DNA of 64,000 bases from Thaumasiovibrio subtropicus (lineage in GTDB: Bacteria > Pseudomonadota > Gammaproteobacteria > Enterobacterales > Vibrionaceae). Location of the stretch: positions 2,727,580 to 2,791,579 of the forward strand of contig NZ_AP023054.1 of assembly GCF_019703835.1 (NCBI RefSeq), in the 5' to 3' direction. Position 1 is the first letter of the stretch, and the number at the start of each line of letters is the position of its first letter. Positions 27,963 through 37,264 of this stretch are shown piece after piece. Made by a program: the position numbers and the translations under genes. The notes below the pieces were generated by a model. That model saw only the letters and a list, made by a program, of their open reading frames with translations, did not search any database and was not told where the DNA came from.

Positions 27963-28190
27963 ATCATTAATATACTGTTTAACACTAATGTTTTGATGGC
28001 TACCGGTCCAATAAATATCTGCATCATTAACTTTATAATCATACTTAGCAAGATCACTGTACTCTAAAAATGTACTGAGAACCCTGAGCTTTCCATAGCT
28101 TTTTATTACATCAAGGTCAACATTTTGGTACTCTTGAAGGTGTTGAGTAAAAAACCTCTATGGGTGAGTATTATAATATTTCTTTTCAAA

Positions 28191-29297
28191 CTATTTTTCC
28201 TCTACCAACCGATTGCGCTGATACAAAACAAACATAGATACCACTATTAACTTGGCTGCCATTCCCGTCATTGTCCCAATAGCGACCCCTACCGTACCGT
28301 AACTGTCAACAAGTGCAAAACTAACCATCAAATTCAGAAACAAAGAAAGTAGAGTCAATGATGAAAGGATGTGAGTTTTCTTAAGATAGGTGATTTCTAT
28401 AGACACAATCATATAGATTGAGTGAAAAATTTGGCCTATAAGTAAAAATACAATGACGGTTGGATTTACAGAAAAACCATCACCTACGAAAATGAAGAAA
28501 AATACATCTTTAAGTAAATAGATTACCACTCCTGCGCCTGAAATAATGCCTACAAGAGTAAGGCCTCTTAACATTACTCTGCTACCACCTCTGTTAGCAA
28601 GGTAGTACCTTGACCATTCTTTACTAAGGCCTTGAGTAAAAATCATTAGTACACTCGTAAATTGTACTGCAATCGCATACCCAGCAAGATCTGACATTGT
28701 CATTTTTGAAGCAATAATAACTTTATCTAAAGACGACAATAAAACTGAAGCGATCAAGTGGGGAACAAGTCCTCCTCCAAACTTAAGAAAATCTAAAGAG
28801 TTTGAAAATGAATTTGGAAATACGACTTTAGCTCCAAATGTTCTTTTTATCTCCCTAAATGCTAGGATAGCGAATATTATATCTGCAACTAAAACACCAA
28901 GAACTCTCGAAAATGAACCTGCTTGGAGAAAGAAAAGGCTTGCCAATGTTATAACAAAGAGTAAAAGGCTATAGGATATTTGAAACGTAACAAAGCTCTT
29001 CGCCTTTCCTTCCGCATTAAAAAGTAGTAAGCGAATCTGAAAAAGAGAATTGAGCGAAGCTGATACAACAATGACAATACAAGCCGAAGCTTGTACCATG
29101 GACAAAAAATTTAAAAGGAAGGCTGCAGCCGACACTGAAATAGCCAATATATTCCCGACAGCAGTCCAAGCCAAAACTGTTGATAGTCCATTTTGAAGCC
29201 GGCTTGAGAACTCTTCGCTTGAGTCAAAAAAGCTCCTGAAAACATATTGTGGTAACGCTATAGATAATATAGGAAGCAATAAAGCGTACACGGTCAT
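28191..29297 (-). CDS. wzx: Flippase Wzx of cluster A, N-terminus cut off by a frameshift
   Basis: Polysaccharide flippase. The open frame (368 aa, from an internal ATG) already starts within the first membrane helices and continues with LPQYVFRSFFDSSEEF, GLVPHLIASVLLSSLDKVII and a series of hydrophobic helices to FVLYQRNRLVEEK. Upstream, ATG 29413 opens MRSLFYIFGTFLNAGIPF in another frame. One extra T at the run 29359-29363 fuses it with LPILTRVLTADEYGELS and the main frame to give 407 residues, the expected Wzx start. The real gene is thus probably 28191-29413. Differs strongly from the flippase at 16052. Confidence 0.82.
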   Translation of the reverse strand: MTVYALLLPILSIALPQYVFRSFFDSSEEFSSRLQNGLSTVLAWTAVGNILAISVSAAAFLLNFLSMVQASACIVIVVSASLNSLFQIRLLLFNAEGKAKSFVTFQISYSLLLFVITLASLFFLQAGSFSRVLGVLVADIIFAILAFREIKRTFGAKVVFPNSFSNSLDFLKFGGGLVPHLIASVLLSSLDKVIIASKMTMSDLAGYAIAVQFTSVLMIFTQGLSKEWSRYYLANRGGSRVMLRGLTLVGIISGAGVVIYLLKDVFFFIFVGDGFSVNPTVIVFLLIGQIFHSIYMIVSIEITYLKKTHILSSLTLLSLFLNLMVSFALVDSYGTVGVAIGTMTGMAAKLIVVSMFVLYQRNRLVEEK

Positions 29298-29515
29298 TAA
29301 CAGACTGAGCTCACCATATTCATCAGCAGTTAATACTCTTGTTAATATAGGTAGAAATAAAAAGGTATGCCGGCATTTAAAAATGTACCAAAAATATAAA
29401 ACAGGCTACGCATTCAGATTATTTCTTCCATTTTAAATTCAAAATGTTTCTAAACATCTATTCATTCCAGTAACACCATCCGAGGCGTTGCTATCTTTTT
29501 ATAAAAGTATGTATT

Positions 29516-31043
29516 TTATACAGAGCTGTTATTAAGGTATTTCGCTACAGCCTTTGAGATATTTATTGCTGAATCTTCAACACCCGTAATTCCTTTATCA
29601 GCGGTTGCCTTATAATGAGAAGCCGAAATAAGAAAATCACTTAATTTTTGTGATACGAAATTAGTTTATCATGCGAAATATCCACACCATCTTCATTAAT
29701 TAAGGATACAGCAGCTTTCAAATCGCTTTTACTTTTTACTTTAAAGACACCGGCCATGTCTTCATACCATGCACGACCAAAAACGATAGCGGGAGAGCCA
29801 CGAAAAACGCTTTCCCACCCAATAGTTCCGCTTACCGTAACGGTAGCTAAAGCATTATCAATCAAGCCAAAAGTATCTTCTTCAACACCGATCAAAACTA
29901 CTTTTTCAGATATCTTAAGTAGGTCATCATAATAATTTTCACTTCGACCAGCTTCACCTTCCATATTAGGGTGAAACTGCGAACTATGCTCTTTGACATA
30001 TACTTTAAAATCTGGTGGCGTTACTTCACATAGTAGCTTTACAATTTGCCGCTGTTCGACATACACACCACCCGTTGGACAACTTGTTTCTTCTGGTTGA
30101 TAGTGTAAAGCGACCAAGTAATACTGATCACCATCTCGTCTTCTTGGCATACTACTCGTAACCGCTTCTGCATACTTATTTTTAAGTCTATGCTTATAAT
30201 GCTCACCTTTAAGTAAAGAGTAGTTATACTTTAGCTTTGACACTTTACCATAGCTTGGTTGGCTTTTTTTAATAATACTGTAAGTATTAGCAACGCCAAA
30301 AACAGAGGGCAATTTTTTAGTTTAGATATTTTACTTGATATTCTGTTGCTAATCTTACTCTCTTTTTTTTGCTTAATCATATAGTCAGGAACAGCATCCT
30401 CATAAGAGGATAACAATAGATTTAGCCTGTTCTGAATATCACTATCTAACGTTTTTTCGGTAAACTGATTGGAAGAAATTGCTTCTTTCATGTAACTACA
30501 GGTCGAGTTAACATCGTCAATAATAAAGCTTTTGTCAGAGAAAGGCGTCATCTGAAACATGACAAAGCGAACACTCTTTATTCTCGCAGCAATATAGAGA
30601 GCGTAGTCAAAGACTCGATGAGGAATAGATGGGGAAATAACCACCTCGATATCTTCTGTTTCAATTACTCGTAACCATTTTTCTACCAAACCTAAAAACC
30701 AAAAATACCTCTCCGTAAAAGGAAACATTTCTCCAGTGGGGTCTAGTCTATCGATCATTTTAATTCCAACCGATATTTCATGAGAATAACTTGCTATTAC
30801 TGGCTCATCTAAGCACTCAATAGTGCTGTCTACATAACTTGGAAAACCAATGCCACGCCAAGCATCTTCAACATACTGTGTAAAGCAATTTCTCAATACA
30901 TCACTATGTTTATTTAAGGGAAGATCACCCTTCCAACCTACAAAATATTTAGGTTCAATGTTGCATTCATTTACCAAGTACTCAGCTGTTTTAATCCATA
31001 CATTGGATATACAACAACAATAAATCGCATTCATACGTTTCAT
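29516..31043 (-). pseudogene. KpsS-like capsule glycosyltransferase, broken by two one-base losses
   Basis: Two overlapping frames, 30231-31043 (270 aa, start MKRMNAIYCCC) and 29641-30312 (223 aa from TTG). They fuse if one base is added to the A5 run at 30298-30302 (reading PLFFGVANTYS). The second continues past 29641 if one base is added at 29645-29649, ending at 29516 with SKAVAKYLNNSSV. The restored protein is 509 residues. The C-terminal half shows YLVALHYQPEETSCPTGG, KVYVKEHSSQFHP and TVTVSGTIGWESVFRGSPAI, like PF05159 capsule-synthesis proteins (KpsS/KpsC Kdo transferases). Placed next to pseI, it is a candidate transferase of the CMP-activated nonulosonate (inference). Functional status is uncertain. 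Confidence 0.72.
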
Positions 31044-31248
31044 ATTACTATGACTTAATTCTTCTCTGACTGATGAAAGATCAATATTCTAATCAAAATC
31101 AAAAAGGCTCTAAATGAACAACAAAGGTTTTCTTCGCAGCTGCCTCTTATTTTTATTCACCGAAAGCTTGGCTTTCGGCATTGGTCAAACTTCACTATTT
31201 ACTCGGACCTTTAACCATACACGCACATAAGCAATTTCACATAGAATT

Positions 31249-31926
31249 TCAGTTGACAATTCTTTCAACAAAAAACGCCTCTGCTTTATCAAGGCCATGT
31301 GTTGCTCCTCTAAGCGTTCCTAATGCCTCAACACTCTCTATACTTCGACTATGAGGAGCCGTCCTCATTTCCCGATGATAACAAGAAAGAGCTTCAATTT
31401 TTTGATCCCACTGCGCTGCTACATCAACTATTTTTTGAGGTAAAAAAGCTTTCTCCGCCTTAGAGTTCCACTCCGTTGACGATAGTACTTCGAAACAATA
31501 GATTTCTTTAACACAACACCAGGATTGAGGGCGGCAAGCTGTCATCACAGCCTTATGAGTAACGTAATGGTCAACGTTCAAATCCCCCTGGAAGTGAGTG
31601 TATATAATGGTAGGTAATACCCTTGAAATAACCGACTCTACCTCCTTCACCACTGATAACAACGGTACACTATCCATTTTATTATCTGGGAAATCAAACC
31701 GAAATACCTCTTTTACTCCAAGAACCGATAGCGCGGCTTTTGATGCATCAAGGCGTTCGTTACTCTCATTTATACCATTCTCTACACGTGAGGCTACACC
31801 ATCTGTCATAAAGACGACGTAAACGTCGTCTCCATTATCTACATGCTTGGCGATAGTACCTCCACAGCCTAGCGCCTCATCGTCAGAGTGCGCCGCCACA
31901 ACCAGTACTACTTTCTTCTTACTCAC
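31249..31926 (-). CDS. PIG-L (LmbE-like) family deacetylase
   Basis: Zn-dependent N-deacetylase family, 225 residues from the GTG at 31926, which overlaps the pseI stop by 8 bases. The metal-binding motif AAHSDDEALGCGG (A-H-x-D-D-E) is at the start, and HFQGDLNVDHYVTHKAV gives the second H-x-x-H metal site. In polysaccharide loci these enzymes deacetylate GlcNAc-type sugars or their nucleotide forms. Here it follows pseI directly, which suggests action on a pseudaminic acid intermediate or on a repeat-unit amino sugar (inference). A longer frame upstream lies within pseI and is not needed. Confidence 0.88.
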   Translation of the reverse strand: MSKKKVVLVVAAHSDDEALGCGGTIAKHVDNGDDVYVVFMTDGVASRVENGINESNERLDASKAALSVLGVKEVFRFDFPDNKMDSVPLLSVVKEVESVISRVLPTIIYTHFQGDLNVDHYVTHKAVMTACRPQSWCCVKEIYCFEVLSSTEWNSKAEKAFLPQKIVDVAAQWDQKIEALSCYHREMRTAPHSRSIESVEALGTLRGATHGLDKAEAFFVERIVN

Positions 31927-32974
31927 CACGTTCAATGTTCTCCCAAGATGTAGCGTCACCAAATTCCACGTCAACCTTTACATGTTTCCCGATGAGCTCA
32001 TCATAATACTTAGGCGCGAGCCCATATCCTGGCCGCACTCTTCGAATATGCGATTTTGTTATCACGTCACCCGCTTTAAGCGATTTTACGAAGTAGATCG
32101 AGCGTCGGAACTTCATGCTTGACTCTTCTACGGGTTTACGTTCGTAGCCTGCTTTACCAATTGCTTTCCAAGCCGACTCTGTATCATCGCACAACGATTT
32201 CAGTTCATGAGGCTCTAAAGAGAACTCTGAGTCAGGCCCTTTCTCTTTTCTACTCATTGTCACATGCTTCTCAATAAGAGTTGCCCCCATGACAATCGAA
32301 GCTACAGAAACAGCTGTTCCCAATGTGTGGTCAGATAGGCCTACAACACAATTGAATTCTTTAGCAATATCAGGAATAGTCGCTAGATTAGCTTGGTCGA
32401 CTGGAGAAGGGTAACCGCTAATACAATGCAATACGACTAGCTCTCTACAGCCATTATCTCGCGCTGTTTTCACCGCTTCAGCAATTTCTTCGTAGTTCGC
32501 CATCCCCGTAGACATAATCATGGGTTTACCTGTTTGAGCAACACGTTTGATCAACGGAAGATCGGTTAGTTCGAAAGATGCGATTTTATAGGCTGGTGCA
32601 TCAAGTTCCTCAAGTAACTCTACTGCAGTCTCATCGAATGGCGTAGAAAAAACCGTAATACCTATCTCTCGCGCTTTTTGAAACATGGCTTGGTGCCATT
32701 CGAATGGCGTATGAGCCCACTTATACAAATCATAAAGCTTATACCCATCCCAAAGACCACCTTCGACTTGAAAATCGGTCTTATCACAGTCAATAGTCAT
32801 CGTATCTGGGGTATATGTTTGCAGCTTGATCGCGTCAGCGCCAGCGCGCTTGGCCATCTCTATCGTTTCGAAAGCGCGTTCAATGGAACCATTATGATTT
32901 GCAGAAAGTTCAGCAATGATGTAAGGCTTACTATTTGGGCCAATCGTGCGCCCATCAATTTTAATTTCTTTCAT
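31919..32974 (-). CDS. pseI: Pseudaminic acid synthase
   Basis: NeuB-family enzyme that condenses 6-deoxy-AltdiNAc-type sugar with phosphoenolpyruvate to make pseudaminic acid. 351 residues. N-terminal TIM barrel with YIIAELSANHNGS, GADAIKLQTYTPDTMTID, MSTGMANYEEI and HCISGYPSP; C-terminal SAF/antifreeze-like domain KSLKAGDVITKSHIRRVRPG typical of NeuB/PseI. ATG at 32974, 1 base after the formyltransferase stop. It takes the product of PseG and passes it to PseF. Confidence 0.94.
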   Translation of the reverse strand: MKEIKIDGRTIGPNSKPYIIAELSANHNGSIERAFETIEMAKRAGADAIKLQTYTPDTMTIDCDKTDFQVEGGLWDGYKLYDLYKWAHTPFEWHQAMFQKAREIGITVFSTPFDETAVELLEELDAPAYKIASFELTDLPLIKRVAQTGKPMIMSTGMANYEEIAEAVKTARDNGCRELVVLHCISGYPSPVDQANLATIPDIAKEFNCVVGLSDHTLGTAVSVASIVMGATLIEKHVTMSRKEKGPDSEFSLEPHELKSLCDDTESAWKAIGKAGYERKPVEESSMKFRRSIYFVKSLKAGDVITKSHIRRVRPGYGLAPKYYDELIGKHVKVDVEFGDATSWENIERGE

Positions 32975-32975
32975 A

Positions 32976-33671
32976 TTATTTACTCAAACTATTCTTTGTA
33001 AAGCTCACGCGAGCGTTTAACTGGCCATTCTCGTCAATTTCAGCATGGCTGAATTCTAAGCGAAATTCTCCATGCTGTATAAATGCCTTTGGATATGTCT
33101 CAGCATCCAGCATTCGAATGTGGTCTGAGAGTTTCGGTATATCACCACTATGTGGTAATACGCTCTGCTCCGGTGTTCGCCTCTTAAATACAACGACTTC
33201 ACCTTGCTGTTCTTTAGGTTCAGGTTCATCGACAGCAATATCTGTAGCCAGTCTGAATATCAATGGGGCCATGCGGTGAAAGATTTCTTGAGCGGAACCA
33301 CCCAAAGAAAGCGGTACCTTAAAGTACACAGGGCCAGCATCCAACTCACTCACCATTCTAAGTGCACTAAGTTTAGTTTCCGTATGTCCCCGCTCAATGA
33401 GGTTTTGTAATGGGCTGCCGCCGCGACCATAAGGAACGTCAGCCATATGAAAACAAACACACTCCCAACGTTCTAATATATCGCGAGGGACTATCCAACT
33501 CCAATGTGGAAAAAAGATATAACGTGGGTTAAGTTCCTCCAATCTCTCGACAGTCAGTTCGGTATGATCTGTAATTAGGTGCCATTGGCCTGGAAGCTTA
33601 TCTTCTACGCTATGAAACTGCTCAATATTCCAAGACTTTATTGTTGCAACAACGTAGGTATTATTTTTCAT
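32976..33671 (-). CDS. Formyltransferase-like protein of the pseudaminic acid cluster (1)
   Basis: 231 residues from ATG 33671, overlapping the upstream stop by 11 bases. PF00551 formyltransferase fold. Its active-site region reads CFHMADVPYGRGGSPLQNLI, parallel to N-x-H-x-S-x-L-P-x-Y-R-G of methionyl-tRNA formyltransferase with the catalytic His kept but the first Asn changed to Cys. SELDAGPVYF carries the catalytic Asp. It would use 10-formyl-tetrahydrofolate to formylate a sugar amine. No PseH acetyltransferase is present in the cluster, so this enzyme and its neighbour probably modify the C4 amine of the PseC product (inference). Confidence 0.82.
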   Translation of the reverse strand: MKNNTYVVATIKSWNIEQFHSVEDKLPGQWHLITDHTELTVERLEELNPRYIFFPHWSWIVPRDILERWECVCFHMADVPYGRGGSPLQNLIERGHTETKLSALRMVSELDAGPVYFKVPLSLGGSAQEIFHRMAPLIFRLATDIAVDEPEPKEQQGEVVVFKRRTPEQSVLPHSGDIPKLSDHIRMLDAETYPKAFIQHGEFRLEFSHAEIDENGQLNARVSFTKNSLSK

Positions 33672-34311
33672 ATTCCGAGATCTCGAGTTTATATGTTTTC
33701 CCTCGATGGTGGAAAAACGCAGGAAATTTATCATTGTCAACAGTGCGCAATAAGTCAAACAGTTGTTCTAAAGTTTTATTTACGGACAACTCGCTATCAC
33801 TAGGGGTTCGACGCGAGTAAAAAGACTCAGCACCTTCTTGCTTAACTGGCGTCAGGGTTTGGTATTCTTTTAAAAACTTAGTGCATATCTCTAGTGTTGC
33901 TTTCCCTTGTTTTGCCCTCCACTCTTTGTAGAGCTCTTGGCCAGAAAGTGGAAAAGTGTCCTGAAGCCAAATATCCCCACTATCCGCAGATTCTGATGCC
34001 TCAATTAAGCATATAGGAATCTCATTCTGCCCTGCCAATATTTGCCAAGCTACCGGCGCAAAGCCCTTACCCAACGGTAGTGCACTTTCATGAACAACGA
34101 GATTAAGTGTACTTTTCTTTAGATTATCTGAACTAACTAATTGCGTACAGCCAATAAAAAAGCTCACATCGCTATTAACAAGTTGGTGCTGGCTTCTAGC
34201 TAACGTTACATCTAACCCCATCGCTTTGCATTCAATGGCCAACTGCTCTGCATAAGGGAGGACCCATGAATCATTATCAACCAGTACATTAACTTTTTGT
34301 ATTTTTTTCAT
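33661..34311 (-). CDS. Formyltransferase-like protein of the pseudaminic acid cluster (2)
   Basis: 216 residues. Contains LNLVVHESALPLGKGFAPVA and SADSGDIWLQ, matching the N-x-x-x-H...L-P-x-G-x-G...D-x-G-D-I pattern of PF00551 formyltransferases with Asn, His and Asp all present. The N-terminal strand is VNVLVDNDSWVLPYAEQL. Proteins of this kind are frequently found in pse operons between pseG and pseI. Start overlaps pseG by 4 bases. It is the better candidate of the two for true N-formyl transfer, because the whole triad is kept. Less likely, it is a binding or regulatory partner. Confidence 0.84.
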   Translation of the reverse strand: MKKIQKVNVLVDNDSWVLPYAEQLAIECKAMGLDVTLARSQHQLVNSDVSFFIGCTQLVSSDNLKKSTLNLVVHESALPLGKGFAPVAWQILAGQNEIPICLIEASESADSGDIWLQDTFPLSGQELYKEWRAKQGKATLEICTKFLKEYQTLTPVKQEGAESFYSRRTPSDSELSVNKTLEQLFDLLRTVDNDKFPAFFHHRGKTYKLEISEYEK

Positions 34312-35393
34312 TGAGTTAATACTCCTAATACACGTTGAGTGCCAAGGCCATCACTTACTTTGAAACAACTCTCAACCATCTTACTATACTGCTCAGGCAT
34401 GCAGATTTGATTCAACTGCTCTTTGATTTGCTCAGGAGTATCGGATACCCCAAATATTGAAATAGCTCCGAAATCGCCCAGCATCGACAAAATTGTTGTC
34501 TGGTTGCTCGCAAAAGCAACTAAAAGGCTTGGTAGACCCATAGCACAGCGCTCCCAAGATGCCGCTCCCGCAGCACCAAAGCAAACATCATGCTCCAGCA
34601 TAAGTTCTGCGATGTTAGAAACACCAGCTAAAAACTCAACACGACTATCTTTACCAAATGTTTTCTCTATCGCGCTTCTGTAAGGAGCAGTTGGCCCTAG
34701 CACAACTGTGAGTTTTATAATTGATTTGTCATCTTGAATCGCATTCAGAACTTTCTCGGTCATGTTGAGATGATCGGTTCCTCCCATCATCACGAGTACA
34801 CGCTTAGCTGTTTTCTCGATGCCTAAAGCGCGTTTCTCTTTCGCAGACACACTATGTTCGCTAAACTCTGGCCGGAGTAATGCATATTGAGTACCGAGTA
34901 GCAGTTGACAGTTAGCAGGTACGCGCGAGTGGTAGTCTATTTCAGAACGCATAAAAGTTTGATCTAATAAATAGTCACATTCAAGATCTCTATCGGCCAA
35001 GTCGTCAATGACAAAGATCTTAGTTTGGCTCGAACGTGCTTTTATGGCAGTATGCCACCTCGCGTCAATGCCATAATGATCAACGATAATGAGGTTTGCG
35101 GCTGCCCCGAAAAACTCCTCACTCAACTCGGCAGTCATCTCAGCATCTTTCTGCAATGTCCCACCTAACCACCTAGAATGATCTAGGCCTTCATCGGAAG
35201 GTTGACTCAACGGCAAGGTAAATACAGTGATACCTATTTCTTCAATAAGTTTTACTATATTTCCTTCATGAGCTTTACAGACAAAAATTATATGATGCCC
35301 TTTATCCCTGAGAGCTTTGCTCAAAGTTATGCAACGCATTATGTGGCCCGTGCCTATCTCAATACCTGAGTCAGCTCGCACGACAATGTTCAC
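34308..35393 (-). CDS. pseG: UDP-2,4-diacylamido-2,4,6-trideoxy-altropyranose hydrolase
   Basis: Removes UDP from the diacylamido-altrose intermediate (GT-B-like hydrolase), giving the substrate of PseI. 361 residues. Opens VVRADSGIEIGTGHIMRCIT with the catalytic His, then IIVDHYGIDARWH, VLVMMGGTDHLNMT and GAAGAASWERCAMGLPSLLV, all typical of PseG. ATG overlaps the pseF stop by 4 bases. Confidence 0.93.
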   Translation of the reverse strand: MNIVVRADSGIEIGTGHIMRCITLSKALRDKGHHIIFVCKAHEGNIVKLIEEIGITVFTLPLSQPSDEGLDHSRWLGGTLQKDAEMTAELSEEFFGAAANLIIVDHYGIDARWHTAIKARSSQTKIFVIDDLADRDLECDYLLDQTFMRSEIDYHSRVPANCQLLLGTQYALLRPEFSEHSVSAKEKRALGIEKTAKRVLVMMGGTDHLNMTEKVLNAIQDDKSIIKLTVVLGPTAPYRSAIEKTFGKDSRVEFLAGVSNIAELMLEHDVCFGAAGAASWERCAMGLPSLLVAFASNQTTILSMLGDFGAISIFGVSDTPEQIKEQLNQICMPEQYSKMVESCFKVSDGLGTQRVLGVLTQ

Positions 35394-36082
35394 TTAAAGG
35401 CTCCCTGCGAATGCAAGACCTCATACATTGCCTCTGCACGAACCCAGTCTTCTCGAGTATCAATATCTTGTACAAAGTGCCTAGGTAGTACTATTGGAGC
35501 CGTCGTGCCCGAAAAAAGAGGTTTATCTTGCAAAAATGCTTCAACCGTTCCCCAGTAAATTTGTCCTGCGTCATGAAACATTTCTGGTAGATCTTGTGAG
35601 CGTGTCATCCGATGCTCGGATTCGTTTAACTCTAACATTCCGTTAGCATTGACCGCCGTAGCACGTTGAATTGGAAAAGGAAATGACGTCACTGTTACAG
35701 CAAACTCACTGTTACTATCTTTTAAAGTCTCCAAACCTTTGACTATAGCCTCCACCGTTACAAAAGGCGCAGTAGCATAAATACAACAAGCCTCACCAGT
35801 ATTTATACCTATTTGTCGTATCGCATCGGCAACAACGGCATTTGTACCAGTAATGTCATCAGCTAACTCGGGGGTTCGGATAAAAGGAACATCAGCGCCA
35901 TAACCTTTGGCTACCTCAGCTATTTCAGGATCATCCGTCGAGACTATTACCTGTTCAAAACAGCCAGATTTCAAAGCCGCTTCTATCGGGTAGGCAATAA
36001 TAGGCTTTCCATGAAATGACTTTATATTTTTTCGGGGAATTCGTTTACTGCCACCGCGAGCAGGAATAACTGCGATTTTCAT
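35390..36082 (-). CDS. pseF: Pseudaminic acid cytidylyltransferase
   Basis: Activates pseudaminic acid with CTP to CMP-Pse. 230 residues, normal size. CMP-sugar synthetase signature AVIPARGGSKRIPRKNIKSF at residues 4-23, QVIVSTDDPEIAEVA, and ITGTNAVVADAIRQ. Its stop region abuts pseG with a 4-base overlap, and its start shares one base with the pseC stop. Last biosynthetic enzyme for the CMP-sugar donor. Confidence 0.94.
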   Translation of the reverse strand: MKIAVIPARGGSKRIPRKNIKSFHGKPIIAYPIEAALKSGCFEQVIVSTDDPEIAEVAKGYGADVPFIRTPELADDITGTNAVVADAIRQIGINTGEACCIYATAPFVTVEAIVKGLETLKDSNSEFAVTVTSFPFPIQRATAVNANGMLELNESEHRMTRSQDLPEMFHDAGQIYWGTVEAFLQDKPLFSGTTAPIVLPRHFVQDIDTREDWVRAEAMYEVLHSQGAFK

Positions 36083-37245
36083 TACTTCTCCGTCAAAATC
36101 TCTGTTAGCACGCGTACGACTTCATCTTGTTGTTGCTCCGTCATCCCATGGAACATAGGAAGCGAAATCGCTTCTTTATAATATTGCTCTGAGCTTGGAA
36201 AGTCCCCTTCGCGGTGCCCAAGGCCTTGATAATATGGTTGGGTATGAACGGGGATGTAGTGCAAATTCACTCCAATACCTTTAGCTCGTAGTGCTTCAAA
36301 TACTTCACGTTGTGACGACGAAATATCATCAAGCTTCAGTCGAATAACGTAAAGATGTAAGCCAGAGTAGGTATTTTCAAGTTGATAAGGCAGCTCCAAA
36401 GGCAAGTCGCTTAACTTTCTATAGTATCGATTGGCTAGATGATGTCGAGCTGAAATAAAATCGTCCAATCGCTTCATTTGCGTAACACCCAGTGCTGCTT
36501 GAAGCTCGGTCATTCGATAATTGAACCCCAAGTCGATTTGCTGGTAAAACCACCCACCATGACTTTCTCCAACCATTTTCTCGTTATCACGAGTAATACC
36601 GTGACTACGCAATAATGACATTTTGTCAGCAAGATCTTTCTGATTAGTGACCGCGGCGCCACCTTCCGCTGTCGTGACGATTTTGACAGGGTGAAAGCTG
36701 AACACGGTAATATCTGAAAATGCGCAATTTCCAATAGGTTCATCATGATATCGACCACCTATCGCATGGGAGGCATCTTCAACCACTTTGAAGCCATATT
36801 CTTTAGCCAACGCCCCAATAGCCTGCATATCACATGGTTGCCCACAAAGATGAACAGGGATAACTACCTTAGGCAGCATGCCAATCGCTTTAGCTTCTAT
36901 AAGTTTTTGCTCTAACTTATTCGGGCACATATTGTAAGTTTTAGGGTCGATATCCACAAAATCAACCTTCGCATCGCAATAGAGCCCGCAGTTAGCTGAA
37001 GCAACAAACGTTATCGGAGATGTCCATAACAGGTCACCTTTGCCTAACCCCAGAGCAAGACAAGCCAGATGCAAAGCGGATGTTGCACTATTTACTGCTA
37101 GAGCATAGCTGGCCCCTGTATGTCGAGTTAATGCCTGTTCAAATTCAGGGACCTTTGGTCCTTGAGTCAAAAAATCAGATTGTAAGACTTCTACAACCCC
37201 ATCAATATCCTGCTGAGTTATCTCTTGCTTGCCATATGGAATCAC
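36082..37245 (-). CDS. pseC: UDP-4-amino-4,6-dideoxy-N-acetyl-altrosamine transaminase
   Basis: PLP-dependent C4 aminotransferase, DegT family, 387 residues. N-terminal IPYGKQEITQQDID is the family opening; VVEDASHAIGGRYHDEPIG holds the cofactor-binding Asp; ITVFSFHPVKIVTTAEGG contains the Schiff-base Lys near residue 185. It uses the 4-keto product of PseB. 20 bases separate it from pseB. Confidence 0.95.
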   Translation of the reverse strand: MIPYGKQEITQQDIDGVVEVLQSDFLTQGPKVPEFEQALTRHTGASYALAVNSATSALHLACLALGLGKGDLLWTSPITFVASANCGLYCDAKVDFVDIDPKTYNMCPNKLEQKLIEAKAIGMLPKVVIPVHLCGQPCDMQAIGALAKEYGFKVVEDASHAIGGRYHDEPIGNCAFSDITVFSFHPVKIVTTAEGGAAVTNQKDLADKMSLLRSHGITRDNEKMVGESHGGWFYQQIDLGFNYRMTELQAALGVTQMKRLDDFISARHHLANRYYRKLSDLPLELPYQLENTYSGLHLYVIRLKLDDISSSQREVFEALRAKGIGVNLHYIPVHTQPYYQGLGHREGDFPSSEQYYKEAISLPMFHGMTEQQQDEVVRVLTEILTEK

Positions 37246-37264
37246 TTGCTAAATCTCACTTTTC

